Source: Perkinsus chesapeaki (lineage: Eukaryota; Perkinsozoa; Perkinsida; Perkinsidae). From it: 64,000 nt of DNA. Both the position numbers and the translations under genes were made by a program. Below the pieces are notes generated by a model, which saw only the letters and a list, made by a program, of their open reading frames with translations, had not been told where the DNA came from and did not search any database. The DNA lies in NCBI GenBank assembly GCA_013115145.1, contig JAAPAO010000026.1:1-64000 (forward strand), in the 5' to 3' direction. Within the stretch, counting starts at the first letter, position 1. Each line of letters opens with the position of its first letter. Shown here one piece after another: positions 34,034 to 45,615 of the stretch.

Positions 34034-35949
34034 TGTCTATAAGATACGCCCTCATTACTGATGGTGACCTGGCAGACTTGATGACACATTATCATCATCA
34101 TCATGGTAGCGTACAGTATACCTATCTCAGGGCGGCACTGTACTGTAGGCCATCAGACAGCATCATCATCATCATCACATACTACTACTAGAGACTTCCT
34201 ACGTGCTTTATGTGATAGTGTTATAATAAACACATCATTTGCAGGGAGAAGAAGAAAAAGGACAATAAAAATAATATATGAATCAAGACAGGTTATCCTC
34301 CATCATCGCATGATGAGATAACAGCACTGCTGCAACTGCTGCTGTACTAGGTATACCACAACCTTAGTATTCTTGGTGAAGCTTGTAACAACAACAACCG
34401 AAGAAGACATCACACCAATCGTAAGGGGCACCAATACTCGACTTATTCCTAAATATTGTCAGGCTCACGCCCCTCGACAGCAGCAGCTCGCGTACCCCTT
34501 CCACAACGGTTACAGGCTGCTGCTGCTGCTGTTACTAGGTCATCAACACACCGGTGAGATTATAATATAGGAATGCACATTATAGATCTTATAGAGGCAA
34601 TCGGTCCTCCTCCTCTGATTGGGGTAGCTCCTTTACTGGTGAAGATATACGACATCGTTCCTATATTCATGACTATGGTATATTATATTCCCACAACTCA
34701 GAGGTAACTAGCCCTGATAAGGTGTGTAGCACTGTTAATAGGGAGTTGAGGACGTTGATAGAAGAAGAAGCCATTGTAGTCACCAGACACCCACAGTGCC
34801 CAAAAGCCCAGCATGTTACCACCGTAGAGGTATGGCGTACCGCAATGGTGAATGCGGAGAGGTAGAGGAAGGCTTAAAGTCCATATACTGCCCGACTCGC
34901 TGGATACAGATACAGCGACCGAGTGTACCACGGGTTAGTCCACCAAAAGGCAGGCCACAGCGGCCACCAGGGGGAAGGAGGCTCGTACAAGGTAGACAGC
35001 AGTTAAGTGGGAATGTAAGCCGAGTATGATGGTAGGTGTTGTCGGGGTCCAGAGAACATCAAGACTTATAGTACCTACAACCCGTGATATAGCGACCATT
35101 ACGCCGACAACCACCACCACTGGGGTTGGCAATGGAAGGCAAGGGAAAGAGATAGGTGGGTAACATCGTTACAGATGGGGTTGGAGAGTATGTGGTTTTA
35201 GATAGTGGATGGAGGAAGGAGGAGGACATGGATCATCGAAGGCGATGGTAAGGGAGTAGATAGCTCTACAAGGAGGATGACATTAATCAGGGCTAACAAT
35301 AACAGAAGAAATTGTGCATCAAATCGAAGGGGTAGGGTTATTGTGAGATGTAAGTAGGAAGCTAAATCCCTAGCAGTCCCAGCAAGACATAACAACACTC
35401 CACGTGGGAGGACAACTCCAGCAGTAGCTCCAGAAGCCTCATCATCCTCGACTGCTGCTGCTGCAGTTGGGAGGGTACAGAGGCATGTTATGCATTACAC
35501 AGCATTTACAGGCCTACCAACCATTGGAGCGTCCACGACCCAGAAGTGCATTCATCCAACAACAACAGCAGCAAACAACAGCAAGTGGGAACTATCATCA
35601 TAACCAACAACAGCATCATCATCAACAACCAAGAATACCCTCTCGAGCATCACCACCGTCAAGGTTAGGAAACAGCATGCAAAGAGAGGAGCTCCATGTT
35701 GTCAGGCCACAATCAGCTAGACGCCCCGCTTCAGCAAGGAACAGCCACTTTAGACCACCATCAACTGATGCTACTCTTGACCATCCATCCGAGCAGCAAA
35801 TAGATAGATATTGGCGGTTCCTTGTCGGTGGGGAGAATTACGACCGTAGGAGTGGAGCAAGAGCTATGGGACAACAAAGTGTTAGGGCTACTACGACACC
35901 ACCTCATGAAGCCGAGGCCGATATCATCGAAGAGCAGGAAGCATCGTAG
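34034..35949 (+). CDS. Low-complexity protein with Gln/His and Pro-Gln-Ser-Ala-Arg tail
   Basis: Candidate start MSIRYALITDGDLADLMTHY at about 34034. Further pieces read TTRDFLRALCDSVIINTSFA (near 34185) and a long Arg/Gly-rich stretch. The best-supported part is the last exon (about 35490-35949): RPRSAFIQQQQQQTTASG, a His/Gln-rich run, RPQSARRPASARNSHFRPP, then IDRYWRFLVGGENYD and an acidic end EAEADIIEEQEAS-stop. RPQSARRPAS-type motifs are common in microtubule/ciliary low-complexity proteins, but that is only suggestive. It may belong to the same transcript as the preceding TPR-like gene. Exon structure at 34.3-35.4 kb is unresolved. Confidence 0.4.
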
Positions 35950-36011
35950 AGAGTATCAGCCAACTACTGTGGAGCCAGGGTTCGTGTAGGTAGGCAGAAA
36001 AGGTGTAGGAT

Positions 36012-36536
36012 ATGAAGGTTTATAGGGATGTCTTAAGGTACGATGATCCCACCGGTGATACACTTATAGATTCGGTTGAGGAGATTTTAGAGGAAGATCC
36101 AGAAGGGCTGGAAGAGGTGAGCACCCTACCTTATGTGTATGCCTATTGTTATAGCAGGAGGCTCTGTTCACGGAGGAAGATCTGATTCTGGAAAACTCAG
36201 AAGATATCTTACTCTATCCTCCTCCTCCTGTGGATGAGTACGATATTAACCGCTCACAGGTGGATGATCTATTCTTGATTGATGCTAAGTTCATTCGCTC
36301 AGCAGTCTGATGCGATATTCGAGCATGCTACTGATTGGGAGGAGGGCACGTTTGTTGAGGAATCTCCCGATCAACATCTACCCAACGAACACATTGTGCT
36401 GTTCCAGGCCGATTTGCGTAATTCTATTGTTCCTTTTCTAGGACGTTACCATTCACTCCCCCTCCAGCATGGCAAGAGAGCCTCGACCAAGCTCCCCGCC
36501 AGCCCGACGCCCCTCTGCTGGATGGGGCATCGATAA
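36012..36536 (+). CDS. Small acidic protein (unknown)
   Basis: Starts MKVYRDVLRYDDPTGDTLID at 36012 and has three exons. EEILEEDPEGLEE joins ALFTEEDLILENSEDILLYP after a 42-nt intron, and DEYDINRSQ joins SDAIFEHATDWEEGTFVEES after a 46-nt intron (GTGGATGATC to TCAGCAG). It ends LCWMGHR-stop at 36536. Strongly acidic in the first two thirds and basic at the end. Both introns leave an open frame, which supports the model. Unknown family. Confidence 0.55.
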
Positions 36537-37147
36537 GCCATCAAGCACGTCACCCATCAAAGGACAGTTTAAGTGATTTCATATCAGTTTGCTGACTTGC
36601 GCTAAATGTAGTCGAAAATCGGTATCTTTTTGGGAGAGCGGGAAGAGGGCAAAGGTGTTGACTGACAGTCGGATGGCGGCATGTCTTGTTTGGCAAGACA
36701 GCCTCTGAAGTTTGGGATTATCTCCTTTTAGGCTGCCAGTGACAACACCGGAGCCGAGCCCAATTAGTCACTCGTGCTCACTACAATCTACGTAGAGAGC
36801 CAAGCTGGCCCAGCAAACTATGAGTCACAAAGCAGGCTCCTCCTGATAAAGAAAAAATGTAAGTCAGGTTTCCTCTAAGCTGTAAGCCCATAGTAAACAC
36901 CACAAGCTCTTTAGTTATTGCAAAGGCGCAGCTTCACAACTTTCCATTGGGGGAAGATTCTCACCAGGAGCCTTGCCCGTCCAGGGGCACGTTCGCACAA
37001 AGTACACAGAGTAAGCGGGTAGCACAGACTCCAAGCTGCACTTCGCTCATTTACTCTACGAACAACAAGTGGTGCTCCGCATTTAACCTTTTTGATGCAC
37101 GGCAAATTGATGGAGAGTTGTAGACTTACAACACAACAGAATAGCAT
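36537..37147. other. Convergent spacer
   Basis: About 610 bp, less AT-rich than the surrounding introns. Short hairpin-like words are visible (TGTCTTGTTTGGCAAGACA near 36690). I looked for an RNA gene and found none that folds convincingly by eye. No protein gene supported. Confidence 0.5.
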
Positions 37148-37693
37148 TCATATTTTATTAACCTTTTCGATACCTTTACGTGACGCTTTCATGCCAAAAT
37201 CTGTTTTACAGGAGGGGCATTCTGAGCTCTCCTCCAGCAGCCAACGATCTATACATCTAGCATGGAAGTGATGTAGACATGGCAGAGTTCGCATGAAACA
37301 TTCTACTGCGAACTCCTCCATGCATATAGCACATGTTCTTTGCTGATGGGCATCGTTATACCGCCACCGTGGGAAAGTATCCAACACAGAGGGATCGATC
37401 CCACGATACTCAGTCAGCTTTGCAGCATCATCGTTGGTGATTGTGTCGAGGAACGCCTCGCCTTCGCCAGGTGGGGTTTCCTGGTGGATTGCGTGGTTGC
37501 GAGAGGAGGATGAGGACGACTCCCCAGTGGGTATTTGGGCCTCGGAAGATTCACTTTGGCAGAGAATATCTACAAATTGTGGAGGGGGCACCGTACGAGG
37601 CTCATCGCAGGGGTGGCTGGTTACTGCAACCCCGACATCGGAATGAAGAGAATTGAAGAAGTCCATCTCAACAATCTTGCAACAACCTGCCAC
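37148..37693 (-). CDS. RING-H2 E3 ubiquitin ligase
   Basis: Single-exon frame of 181 aa with no intron, unusual here. The N-terminal two thirds are Ser/Glu-rich and probably disordered. The C-terminal RING-H2 has C-x2-C (CAICMEEF), then CLHHFHARCIDRWL and ECPSCKTDFG, giving all eight zinc ligands in C-C-C-H-H-C-C-C order. The DPSVLDTFPRWRY lead-in before the ring is usual for this ligase type. Start: MAGCC at 37693, or the in-frame Met ten codons later (MDFFNSLHS). An in-frame upstream segment (37694-37933) with a hydrophobic MAFLLSLLFV stretch is separated by one TAA and may be 5' UTR or a misread exon. Substrate unknown. Confidence 0.85.
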   Translation of the reverse strand: MAGCCKIVEMDFFNSLHSDVGVAVTSHPCDEPRTVPPPQFVDILCQSESSEAQIPTGESSSSSSRNHAIHQETPPGEGEAFLDTITNDDAAKLTEYRGIDPSVLDTFPRWRYNDAHQQRTCAICMEEFAVECFMRTLPCLHHFHARCIDRWLLEESSECPSCKTDFGMKASRKGIEKVNKI

Positions 37694-38048
37694 TTATATT
37701 ATTGACTGCTCAACAAATAGGAAGGTTTCAAGATCCATTGCCAAGCAAAAGACCTGGGAAGTGTTGTCGGATGGGAGTGTGCTGAAAGTAGTATCGGCAG
37801 CATTAAACAACAAACTCGATCGACTATAGTCAACAAAAAGGAGAGATAACAGAAATGCCATGATCGATCTCATTCTGAGAGGGCAACAATCCTTCACACA
37901 AACGTGATTGGGACCTACTTTAGAGATCTTCATCGATAATGTCGCCTGCAGCCATACTGATGCCTCCTTCTGCGTCGCCTACAGTGGTGGACAAAAGGAC
38001 CATGGGCTCCCATCGGTCGGCCTAGAACCAAAGCTCAAGAGTAGCACA

Positions 38049-38957
38049 TCATATCATTTTACATCTTGGTCGAATAGGTAACATCCACCACAGGCCAGTG
38101 GCACAGGCCATAACCTTTAATGTGGGTATAACTACACGGGTGAAGAATCCAGCAACGTGAAGGGAACGCTCAGGCTCATCAGCCGGTGTACCCTAATATC
38201 TATTATCCATCCATATAGCCACTACTGTTTACCTCCTGCTCAACTGTGGGATGTGTAGCAGCTGCTGTTGAAGGAGCAGATGCTGTGTAACCATGGAAGG
38301 CTTGGCGCTCATCTGGCGCCCCCGCTAGGTCATGACCTACGCGAGTATCTTACACACAGCAATATCATCAACTTCTACTACCGTCTGTATTTCTTATCAT
38401 AACTGGTCTGCCATTGAACTGTAGGAAGTCCGTTATAACCAGTCTTTTAACAGGGTGATTTGATGGAAAGGGTGATATAAAGGATACCAAACCCCTACCA
38501 CACAAACTAGTTGATCATGCCTCGGCAATACCAACTCCTACTGTATAAAGCATTCCAGTCCTCGTCTACGCTCTTCTGTTATATTATTATCAAATTGTCC
38601 ATAAGTGCCCATACCATTCCTCGGTGGCAATGGATATCTGACCATAAGACACTATGAGCAACTCCACTGCTGTTGCCTTCCATAATACGGCGGGGCCATC
38701 CCAGTGAGCTCCTGGAAGTCCGTGGCCAACGCCTGGAACTCGCTGAATCGACGCTCAATATCATACCTGGTAACATAAACGCGTCAATCATAAACAAGCA
38801 GACGTTCCTACTGATGATGCCAACCATCACTGGCATCATCAGCTGTGACGTGTACGGTATATGTTGGAATGGCAGGGAGAGTGCCGCCGAATGATGGATC
38901 ACTCGGTGAAGATACAGTCACAGTCAGACTGCAGCCACCTTCTGATTCGTCTGTCAT
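38049..38957 (-). CDS. PX-domain (phosphoinositide-binding) protein, sorting-nexin-like
   Basis: Starts MTDESEGGCSLTVTVSSPSD at 38957. The PX fold then reads: PTYTVHVTADDASDGW, YDIERRFSEFQALATDFQEL (the RR-F-S-E-F lipid-binding motif), GMAPPYYG, then YPLPPRNGMGTYGQFDNN followed by EERRRGLECFIQ, and DFLQFNGRPVMIRN. The R(R/Y)FSEF and ERRRGLE signatures are the PX hallmarks. A short unstructured tail (DERQAFHGYTASAPST) follows, ending RCKMI-stop at 38049. About five exons. No BAR domain is seen, so it is a small PX protein, probably acting on endosomal membranes. Confidence 0.82.
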
Positions 38958-39223
38958 AATAACTGATAATTGAACGATGATCATAATAGGATTAATAACA
39001 CAACAGGAGTGCTTGGTGATGATGATGATGACATGCTTTATTATTATTTTAGCAACCTTCTTATACTGGAAACTTATTGATACATTATAACAATAATTAT
39101 CTGGCAGTGGCGGCAACTACACTACAGTGCAGCAGCAGCAGCAGTAGGTTAAGATAGGGTAAATAATACTATTGCACTATTGTTAGCTTCATAATAAGCT
39201 TCATCGTTTGTACGTATTATTAA

Positions 39224-39954
39224 TTACGCAAAGGTATCTCCTCGAATGCGTCGCACTAGACGGAGATCCTAAATCATGATACTAACCACATGCCTAACAG
39301 AGGCAGCAGCTTACTACCTTCGCCATTAGTGTAACTCTTTTGGCATGTATTGCCACTAGCATGGCATCTTCAAACAGGCCAACCTGGTGGAGATAACATC
39401 ATCATACCCTATCACCCCACCACTTCCTACTAAATATGCTTCAGCTGCAGTCTGTAATGCTATAAGAGCCTCTCTCGACCATCTATATGATAACATTATT
39501 AATTACTAATAAACTTGTTATATTACCTCCACTCATCACCGACAAATAAAAGTTGTATTTCCCTAACAACCCTAGCAAATGGTTTCTTCGGCACCAAGAG
39601 GTCCGTAGTGCGCTGCAAGACGACAGCCATAACAACACCCTCCTCCTATCATTTACACAACTCTACCTGGAATTGTCGTATCTCCTTTAGTGCCTTGGTA
39701 CCCGGTCGGAATCTGCCTACAGATCTGCCAGATCTACTACACCTATTGTAATTACCTTCTTTTCTTCCCTTCGTGTTGCTGCCCTCCACTAACTCTCCCC
39801 CCACCTACATCACCATTGATCCCATAGCTCTATTATCTATTACTAGTCCGCCCCGCTGTCTTCTTCTTGCCGGTTGTTGGCCTCCGTGCTTGTGGCTGCT
39901 GCTGCTGCTGCCTCGGTGCCCTATTTAACTACTTCACTTGTTATTAACCACCAT
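39224..39954 (-). CDS. cenH3: Histone H3 variant, probable centromeric cenH3/CENP-A
   Basis: The histone fold is clear across five short exons: RFRPGTKALKEIRQFQ (alpha N), TTDLLVPKKPFARVVREIQL (alpha 1), then WSREALIALQTAAEAYLV, GLFEDAMLVAIHAKRVTLMA and KDLRLVRRIRGDTFA-stop (39224). Loop 1 (LFVGDEWRW) is one residue longer than in canonical H3 and carries Trp before alpha 2, as CENP-A proteins do. The N-tail (PRQQQQQPQARRPTTGKKKT, then a Gly-rich segment) does not match the near-invariant H3 tail and lacks its ARTKQTARKS start. Canonical H3 genes are normally intronless and near identical among eukaryotes, so this divergent, intron-bearing copy fits the centromeric variant. The start codon (39954) and first intron are uncertain. 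It replaces H3 in centromeric nucleosomes. Confidence 0.78.
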
Positions 39955-39960
39955 ACCACC

Positions 39961-42239
39961 TTACCGTTTAGGGCTTATCCTGTGTGCAGTCGGTGGTGTC
40001 CCTCTCATCTGTACTCGTCCTCTAGGGCCTACAATACCAACCATCATCATTATACCACCATCAGCATCAGCATCAGCAGCCTTACTAGCTGATTGCATAG
40101 CTGACGGTGGCGTCATTGCCGATGCGGAGGATGCAGTAGCTGCTGCTGTTGCCCTGCCTGCCCCCCTGCCTGGTGATGCTGCTCGTATTGGTGTCCTTCT
40201 AGGGGGAGGGGGTTGTGCCCTCCTCGGTGTGGGTACTGATTCCCCTGGGCTTTCTGGTTCACTAGACTCGGATGATGGCGATCGTGGTGGTGGTGGTGGA
40301 GGCTGCCTACAGTAAGGCTGAGCACGCCACTACACATTCAATCCTACCTTCCACGAGCAGCAGCTGCAGGTACACCTCGCCCGCCTATAACAGATTCCAT
40401 CGTTAACTGTGCTCCTCTCCTCCCTACCTGGTGTCACTGCCGCCTGCCTGGGTGGCGTCCTCCTTGCTCCTCCTCCACGTGGTGGTGGAGGGGGTAGCGC
40501 CCTCGGTGGTGTTGCCACTGACTCTTGTGGGCTCATCGGCTCACTGGACTCAGATGACCCGCCTGGTGATCCCCTAATATAGCAACCCTACCTGCTGCTG
40601 ATGATGATCCTTCCATTACCTATCATCTCCTCCTCTGCCTCTTCCCCCTCCTCCTCCTCGTGGTGGTGTCCGCCCTCCTCCTCCTCTGCCCCCACCTAAG
40701 AATTAGTTATCCCATACCCTCTCACTCATCAGCCTAACCTCCCGGAGAGAAGAGCTCAGATAGACGTGATAACATATAAGGGAGAAGAGTACTACTATAA
40801 AGAAAAGTAGCAGTAGTAGCAGCAGCCCACCTGGTGGAGGAGTGGATCCTGCTGAACTTGCTGTCCTTCTAAGCCGCGGTATCATTTCCAAAAGCCTAGC
40901 TTCCACTTAGCTATATTAAATGATACTAACCCAATATAAGTGGTGATAATGGTTATGACTTAATAACAACATTCAAGTAACAACATGTAGATTGAGGAAT
41001 TGAGGTATAAGTTATGCTATGAGTTATTATTATCAGTAGTAGGAGGAGGTAGCATCATTGTTACGGTGCTCATCTTTGTCAGCACCTACATTATGCTTTT
41101 TATCCGACTTCACTCGTTTATGTTTGCTATGTTCTAAAAGTAACACTATAAAGGCATACAGTGCTGTACCGAGGACCTTTTTTAACATCATGCACTATCT
41201 TCTTCTGCTTTGTCTTATCTTTTATTTTCCCATCCTTCTTCTTCCTCCTTTTATCCATTCTCTTCTCCTTCCACTCTAAATGCATTATAGCCCTTTTCTC
41301 CAATTCAACTGCCTTCTTTAACCCCTGCAACCACCACCAACAATGCTCGCTTAGCATTCACCGTATACTATTATTTTCCATTCTAGTAGACCTATTGATA
41401 CCCTAGTAGTCTACTTCTATTACTCATCACACTAACGATGAGACCAAAGAAAACCAGGCATGCCCTCGGTGGCAAAGCACCAATAGTACGGCTTATCAAC
41501 TTCTTACCGCCTTCCCCTTGGTTGCTATTAAATAGTCCCTTCTAGCAAATGCCCATTGCACTATCTCCTCTGAATCTGTATCACTATACTCTTCACCAGG
41601 CTTACTTGCCTTTATATCACCATCTATAACCGAACACCATAGCCTAACTATCATTAATATTATACCCTTCTTTTTCTTCTTCTGCCTCTTAATCTCTACT
41701 ATCTTTACTGGATCTATCTTTTGTAAATATGTCGACCTCCTTAACCTTCTAGCCTCTAACATAACCCTATACCCCCACCCTCCTATCCCTATTATCACCT
41801 TGCTCTTTAACCCTTCGTTTCTCTGCCTCCTCCAACTCTGCCATTTGTTTTGCCTTCTTCTTCGCCTCAGCTTCTTGTTGTTCCCGCTCCTAATAAGCCC
41901 CTATAACCAGTCCCTCGCCTGCCTCTTCTATACCCTTCTAGCAGCCTCCTTCTGTAACCTTTCAACTTCAGCATCATAATCCATTTCAAATTCATAATCA
42001 TCATAATCTTCCCCCTCCTCCTTCTCATGTACATCATATTCAGATACCTCCTCCTCGCCCCATGAGATCCTCTGTTTAGTACCACTCTTCAATGGTGGTG
42101 GAGAAGAAGAAGAAGTCACGGACGAAGCAGCCGCAGCAGTAGGTGATTTAGGCCTAGGAGCCCTGGAAGGACTCTTCTTGGCAGCCTTAGACTTAGATGA
42201 CCCCGTAGGATATAAAATAACTAATAAAATGGTCTCCAT
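39961..42239 (-). CDS. Proline-rich/RGG-box protein with internal duplication
   Basis: Starts METILLVILYPTG near 42239, then a Lys/Ser/Pro-rich segment (SKAAKKSPSRAPRPKSPT), an acidic stretch (VSEYDVHEKEEGEDYDDYEF) and a charged coiled region (AEVERLQKEAARR, QQEAEAKKKAKQMAELEEAE). Further on are GGGRGGGGRTPPRGGGGGRG (RGG box, about 40640-40690) and two related blocks of the form SSESSEP.SP.ESV.TP.RA.PPPPR..RTP.R.A (about 40430-40560 and 40150-40310). It ends RGTPPTAHRISPKR-stop at 39961. RGG and Pro/Ser blocks suggest an RNA-binding or nuclear-speckle protein. No globular domain seen. The cenH3 gene starts a few nucleotides downstream. Confidence 0.6.
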
Positions 42240-42381
42240 ATCAATACAACCCAAATCATAATCTTATTTGACTGCTGTATGTAAGGACATGCTGGTCTGG
42301 ATGAACGTCGTTAATTTAAACGACATAACTACCTTACTAGTAAGTGGGACTACTTATTGCCTTTTTGGCCAAAATATGCCT

Positions 42382-45137
42382 TTATTTATACTGGATACCC
42401 TTCTCATCCAACCACTTCTTCCACACACTTTGATTCTCTTTAATCCATTCTGGTGCATTTAGATAAGGATCATATGGACACATAGACATTTGCCGATAAG
42501 CCAGTAACTGGGCGAATGTCCAGTCATTACTACCAGTTTACATTACATTCCTCCTCTGTTGCATTCCATCTTCCTCGTCATGTAATATAGCCTTCATTGC
42601 CACTCCTAGAGACAGCCTATCCCCCTCAACCTTCATGAATGCACTCGACATATCTATACATAAATTTGACAAAGGAGCGGTATGAGCCGATAGTACCAGG
42701 AGCATCTCCCATACTGCGTGAGAAGCAAGGTAGGCATGAGCTCTTCCTTCCCCTTCTACTATGGGCTAGAGCTGCCCTAGGCTGGCTCATGGACATGGCG
42801 AGCACCATTACCTATAACAGCGATGGATAATAATAAAGTTAGCATCCTAAGGGTATATATATTATTGTTATGTGAATAACAATACACATAAATTCCCCAA
42901 TAGACATTAATCTGTATAGTATTGCTCCTATATATAATGTTCTTACCTTGTCAAATATACTAGCAAAGTCATCAAAGCTCATCCAAAACATGCCATCATC
43001 TCCAGGAGCAAAACCAGTAGCTTCAACAACCTAATCGAATAGTTTAATAGGTTGATACATTAGCATTGATATAACCTCTGGATGAGAGCGCCATGTCGCC
43101 AGGTCACCATCAGACCATCGACCATTCCATTCCGTAGACTGATTACCTTCACCTTTACCATGGGGGTTGCGTAGCTGCACCTAAAACAAAGGTTGGATAG
43201 GAGAATAATGTACAGTGGAGCTTACCAAACGAATGCTACCAACACGACAAGCTGATATTAAACTATAGGCATGGCCAAGGACAAGACCATCGGGCCTGAG
43301 GAAGAGAATGACAATAGATGAAACGGTTAATCGATTAATTATTAATATCATTATTCCGTATCGAGTTAGTAGGAGTAGGGTTACCTAAAGTATCCCTGTA
43401 ATGACTTTGGTTGTTGAAAGCATGTTATACATGCTGCTAAGAGATAGTTCCTCTCATCATAGCTCAACAGCTTATCAAATAAGGCATCGTTATTATATCT
43501 GTTATCATTATAAAAGGCGTCCATTATATTATCCTTCTTACTGAGTAGACAGTATCCCACCTTTATCGGCCATTCCAGGCTGTACTGGTTTATAACCACA
43601 AGTAGGCCTATCTCTACTATGCCACTGTGCCCAACCTCTTTGCCATACCCCAACCTCCGCACGTGTCATATCCTTATCCAATGCCTTACGCTTAAACCTG
43701 CACAAAGGCTTACCCATGGTTTAATAAGTCCATAACGAGACCCACAATTCCACGCTAAGGACCCACCATTAATAGTTCAATACACTCCTACTCGCTGGGA
43801 TTCGAACCCTACTCGCCCGAAGGGGAAACGTGAATGTCAACCGTTTACACTACTAGATCGAGTGTTAACTTACTCATAGACTTGTGAATAGCCAGTCATT
43901 GTCATAAATGCGAATGGTTCATGTCCACCTGCTATCTTACTATACGATCCTACAAACTTAGCCATTGCCTTCTCTAGTATGAGACACCTGATGCACGTTA
44001 TAAAAGGAGACTAATGCCTATAACAGCCACGTACCACATTTCGTTACCATGGGGTGCTGCAAAGAGTGGTTTATACCGCATACGTGGTTTAACTCTACCA
44101 TCGTAACTGATCAATGATGAGGGAGTAAAGGGTAGTAGTAATGATAAAAATAACAAGCAATACACTCTCTTTCCTTGCTCATTGATCCTATAAGGCACCT
44201 GGGAGTAATCTGTATAATACCTAGTAATAAAGTAAAGAGCGGTATGAGATAGTAGTACTATGCTACTTGCAAGGGACGTAATCATCTATTGTAATATCCT
44301 CCCATCTGCATTTAGTGTGATCATAAAGGCTCACTGTATACTTCCCTATTGGTGATATTACCTTATAATAATATACCACACCAACCTCAATACAAGCCTA
44401 TCATCACCTTAGGATTTATCCTCTCTACAACAGAGTCTGGGAACTCAGCCAGACAGGCCATACTAGCCAATAGCCAACAATCCCCCACCACTCCTTGTGT
44501 GAGGTCATTTGGCTCAATAGTATCATCAAATAGATTAACCTATCCTATACTTATATTATCTACTGGTGTATTATATCATACCTCCTCATCATGACTTAGT
44601 CCACAGTTCATCCTTATTAGATCCGGTATCCTAACCCATACTGCTTCATCTCTCTCCTTTGGTGTTAGCCTTAACCTCGACTTAGGATCCTCGCTATTAA
44701 CAGGGCCTATACGATACACATAACCCTATCACCATACAGGATAGTGTAGCATGAGCTCGCAGACGATGCTGATACCGTGAAAGGCAAGGGTAAGTGTGCA
44801 ATGCATGCTGGATTCAACTTTGAGTTCCCAAAGTGACGTCTTGTTAAATGAACACGGTTAAGTCCAGTTAAGTAATTCGCTAAATTACAGAGATTATGAG
44901 AATCAATATTGATGTTTTACATACATCAAGGCAATGTTTTACAAAGTCAAAGTGGCGTTCTAACCCTCATTACTACCAATAGTGTTTCTAGAGTCCAATG
45001 GTGAGAACTCCTTATCAATAAATAATCCATCCATCCCAGGCCTTGGTACCTAACACTTACCATTAACCTATTAACACTACCTTCTACTTTACTTTATCAG
45101 GAGGAGGGGCATCCATTGTATTCTGTGATGCCTTCAT
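42382..45137 (-). CDS. Calpain-family cysteine protease
   Basis: Candidate start MKASQNTMDAPPPDK at 45137. The calpain core is in order: LFIDKEFSPLDS, NLFDDTIEPNDLTQGVVGDC with WLLASMACLAEFPDSV (catalytic Cys, about 44450-44540), GKYTVSLYDHTKCRWEDIT with IDDYVPC (about 44290-44370), MRYKPLFAAPHGNEMWY, then EKAMAKFVGSYSKIAGGHEP. The His block GLVLGHAYSLISACRV lies near 43270, then the Asn block LRNPHGKGEGNQSTEWNGRW, and MFWMSFDDFASIFDKV. So Cys, His and Asn are all present and the protease is predicted active. The tail has VEGDRLSLGVAMKAIL and ends GIQYK-stop at 42382. No penta-EF hand is visible, so this is an atypical (non-classical) calpain. An intron at about 43735-43880 holds a tRNA-like sequence. 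Confidence 0.9.
43788..43859 (-). repeat. tRNA-like pol III promoter pair in a calpain intron
   Basis: On minus, TAGTGTAAACGG (box A, 43852-43841) and a perfect box B GGTTCGAATCC (43808-43798) are 44 nt apart, exactly tRNA spacing, and a D stem can pair. The anticodon and acceptor stems do not close, so it is a pseudo-tRNA or tRNA-derived repeat. Confidence 0.45.
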
Positions 45138-45615
45138 AGTCCTCCACCACCTACACCATAAACCCTTATCACCACTACACCATACATCCCTTGCCCCCCG
45201 CCCCCCCGCCGGTGATCTCCTCTACATATGCCTTTCAGTATGTCTACGTATCTTCCTTTTATTCATCCATCTCCTTAGCCTAGCCCTTATACTCCATCTT
45301 TCATGCCTATCTATCTCCATCAACTGCCATGACTGCCGCCGCCGCCGACCATGATCACAGACACCTCCAGTGTGCCTTATCTTCCTATACACCATTATCA
45401 TAAAGCCCCCCCTTCCCATTTGCACTATATTGGCTTGTATAGGAGGAGATCACCGTGACAAGGGCACGATATCTCTATTATTAGCTCAACTACTGCTGCT
45501 GTATCATTCCCTTGTATTATTACCTTGACCCTTTACTTCCCTTATATCCCCCTTCAGCAGCAGCAGCAGCATGATTAACCTGATAAATATATACAATATT
45601 TCAAACACAACTAGG
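45138..45615. other. Unassigned stretch between calpain and WW-like gene
   Basis: About 480 bp. A minus-strand Arg-rich open segment (45222-45425) starts MQMGRGGFMIMVYRKIRHT. It could be a 5' exon of the calpain or a chance frame; I could not join it in frame. GCA repeats occur near 45556. Confidence 0.4.

Noticed and set aside
36590-36830. Possible structured RNA gene in the 36.5-37.1 kb spacer
   Set aside because: Short complementary words exist, but I could not build a fold matching any known RNA by eye. A covariance-model search would be needed to support it.
38579-38902. 107-codon minus-strand frame over the PX gene
   Set aside because: Wrong frame. The PX motif residues (RRFSEF, ERRRGLE) appear in another minus frame once short introns are removed.
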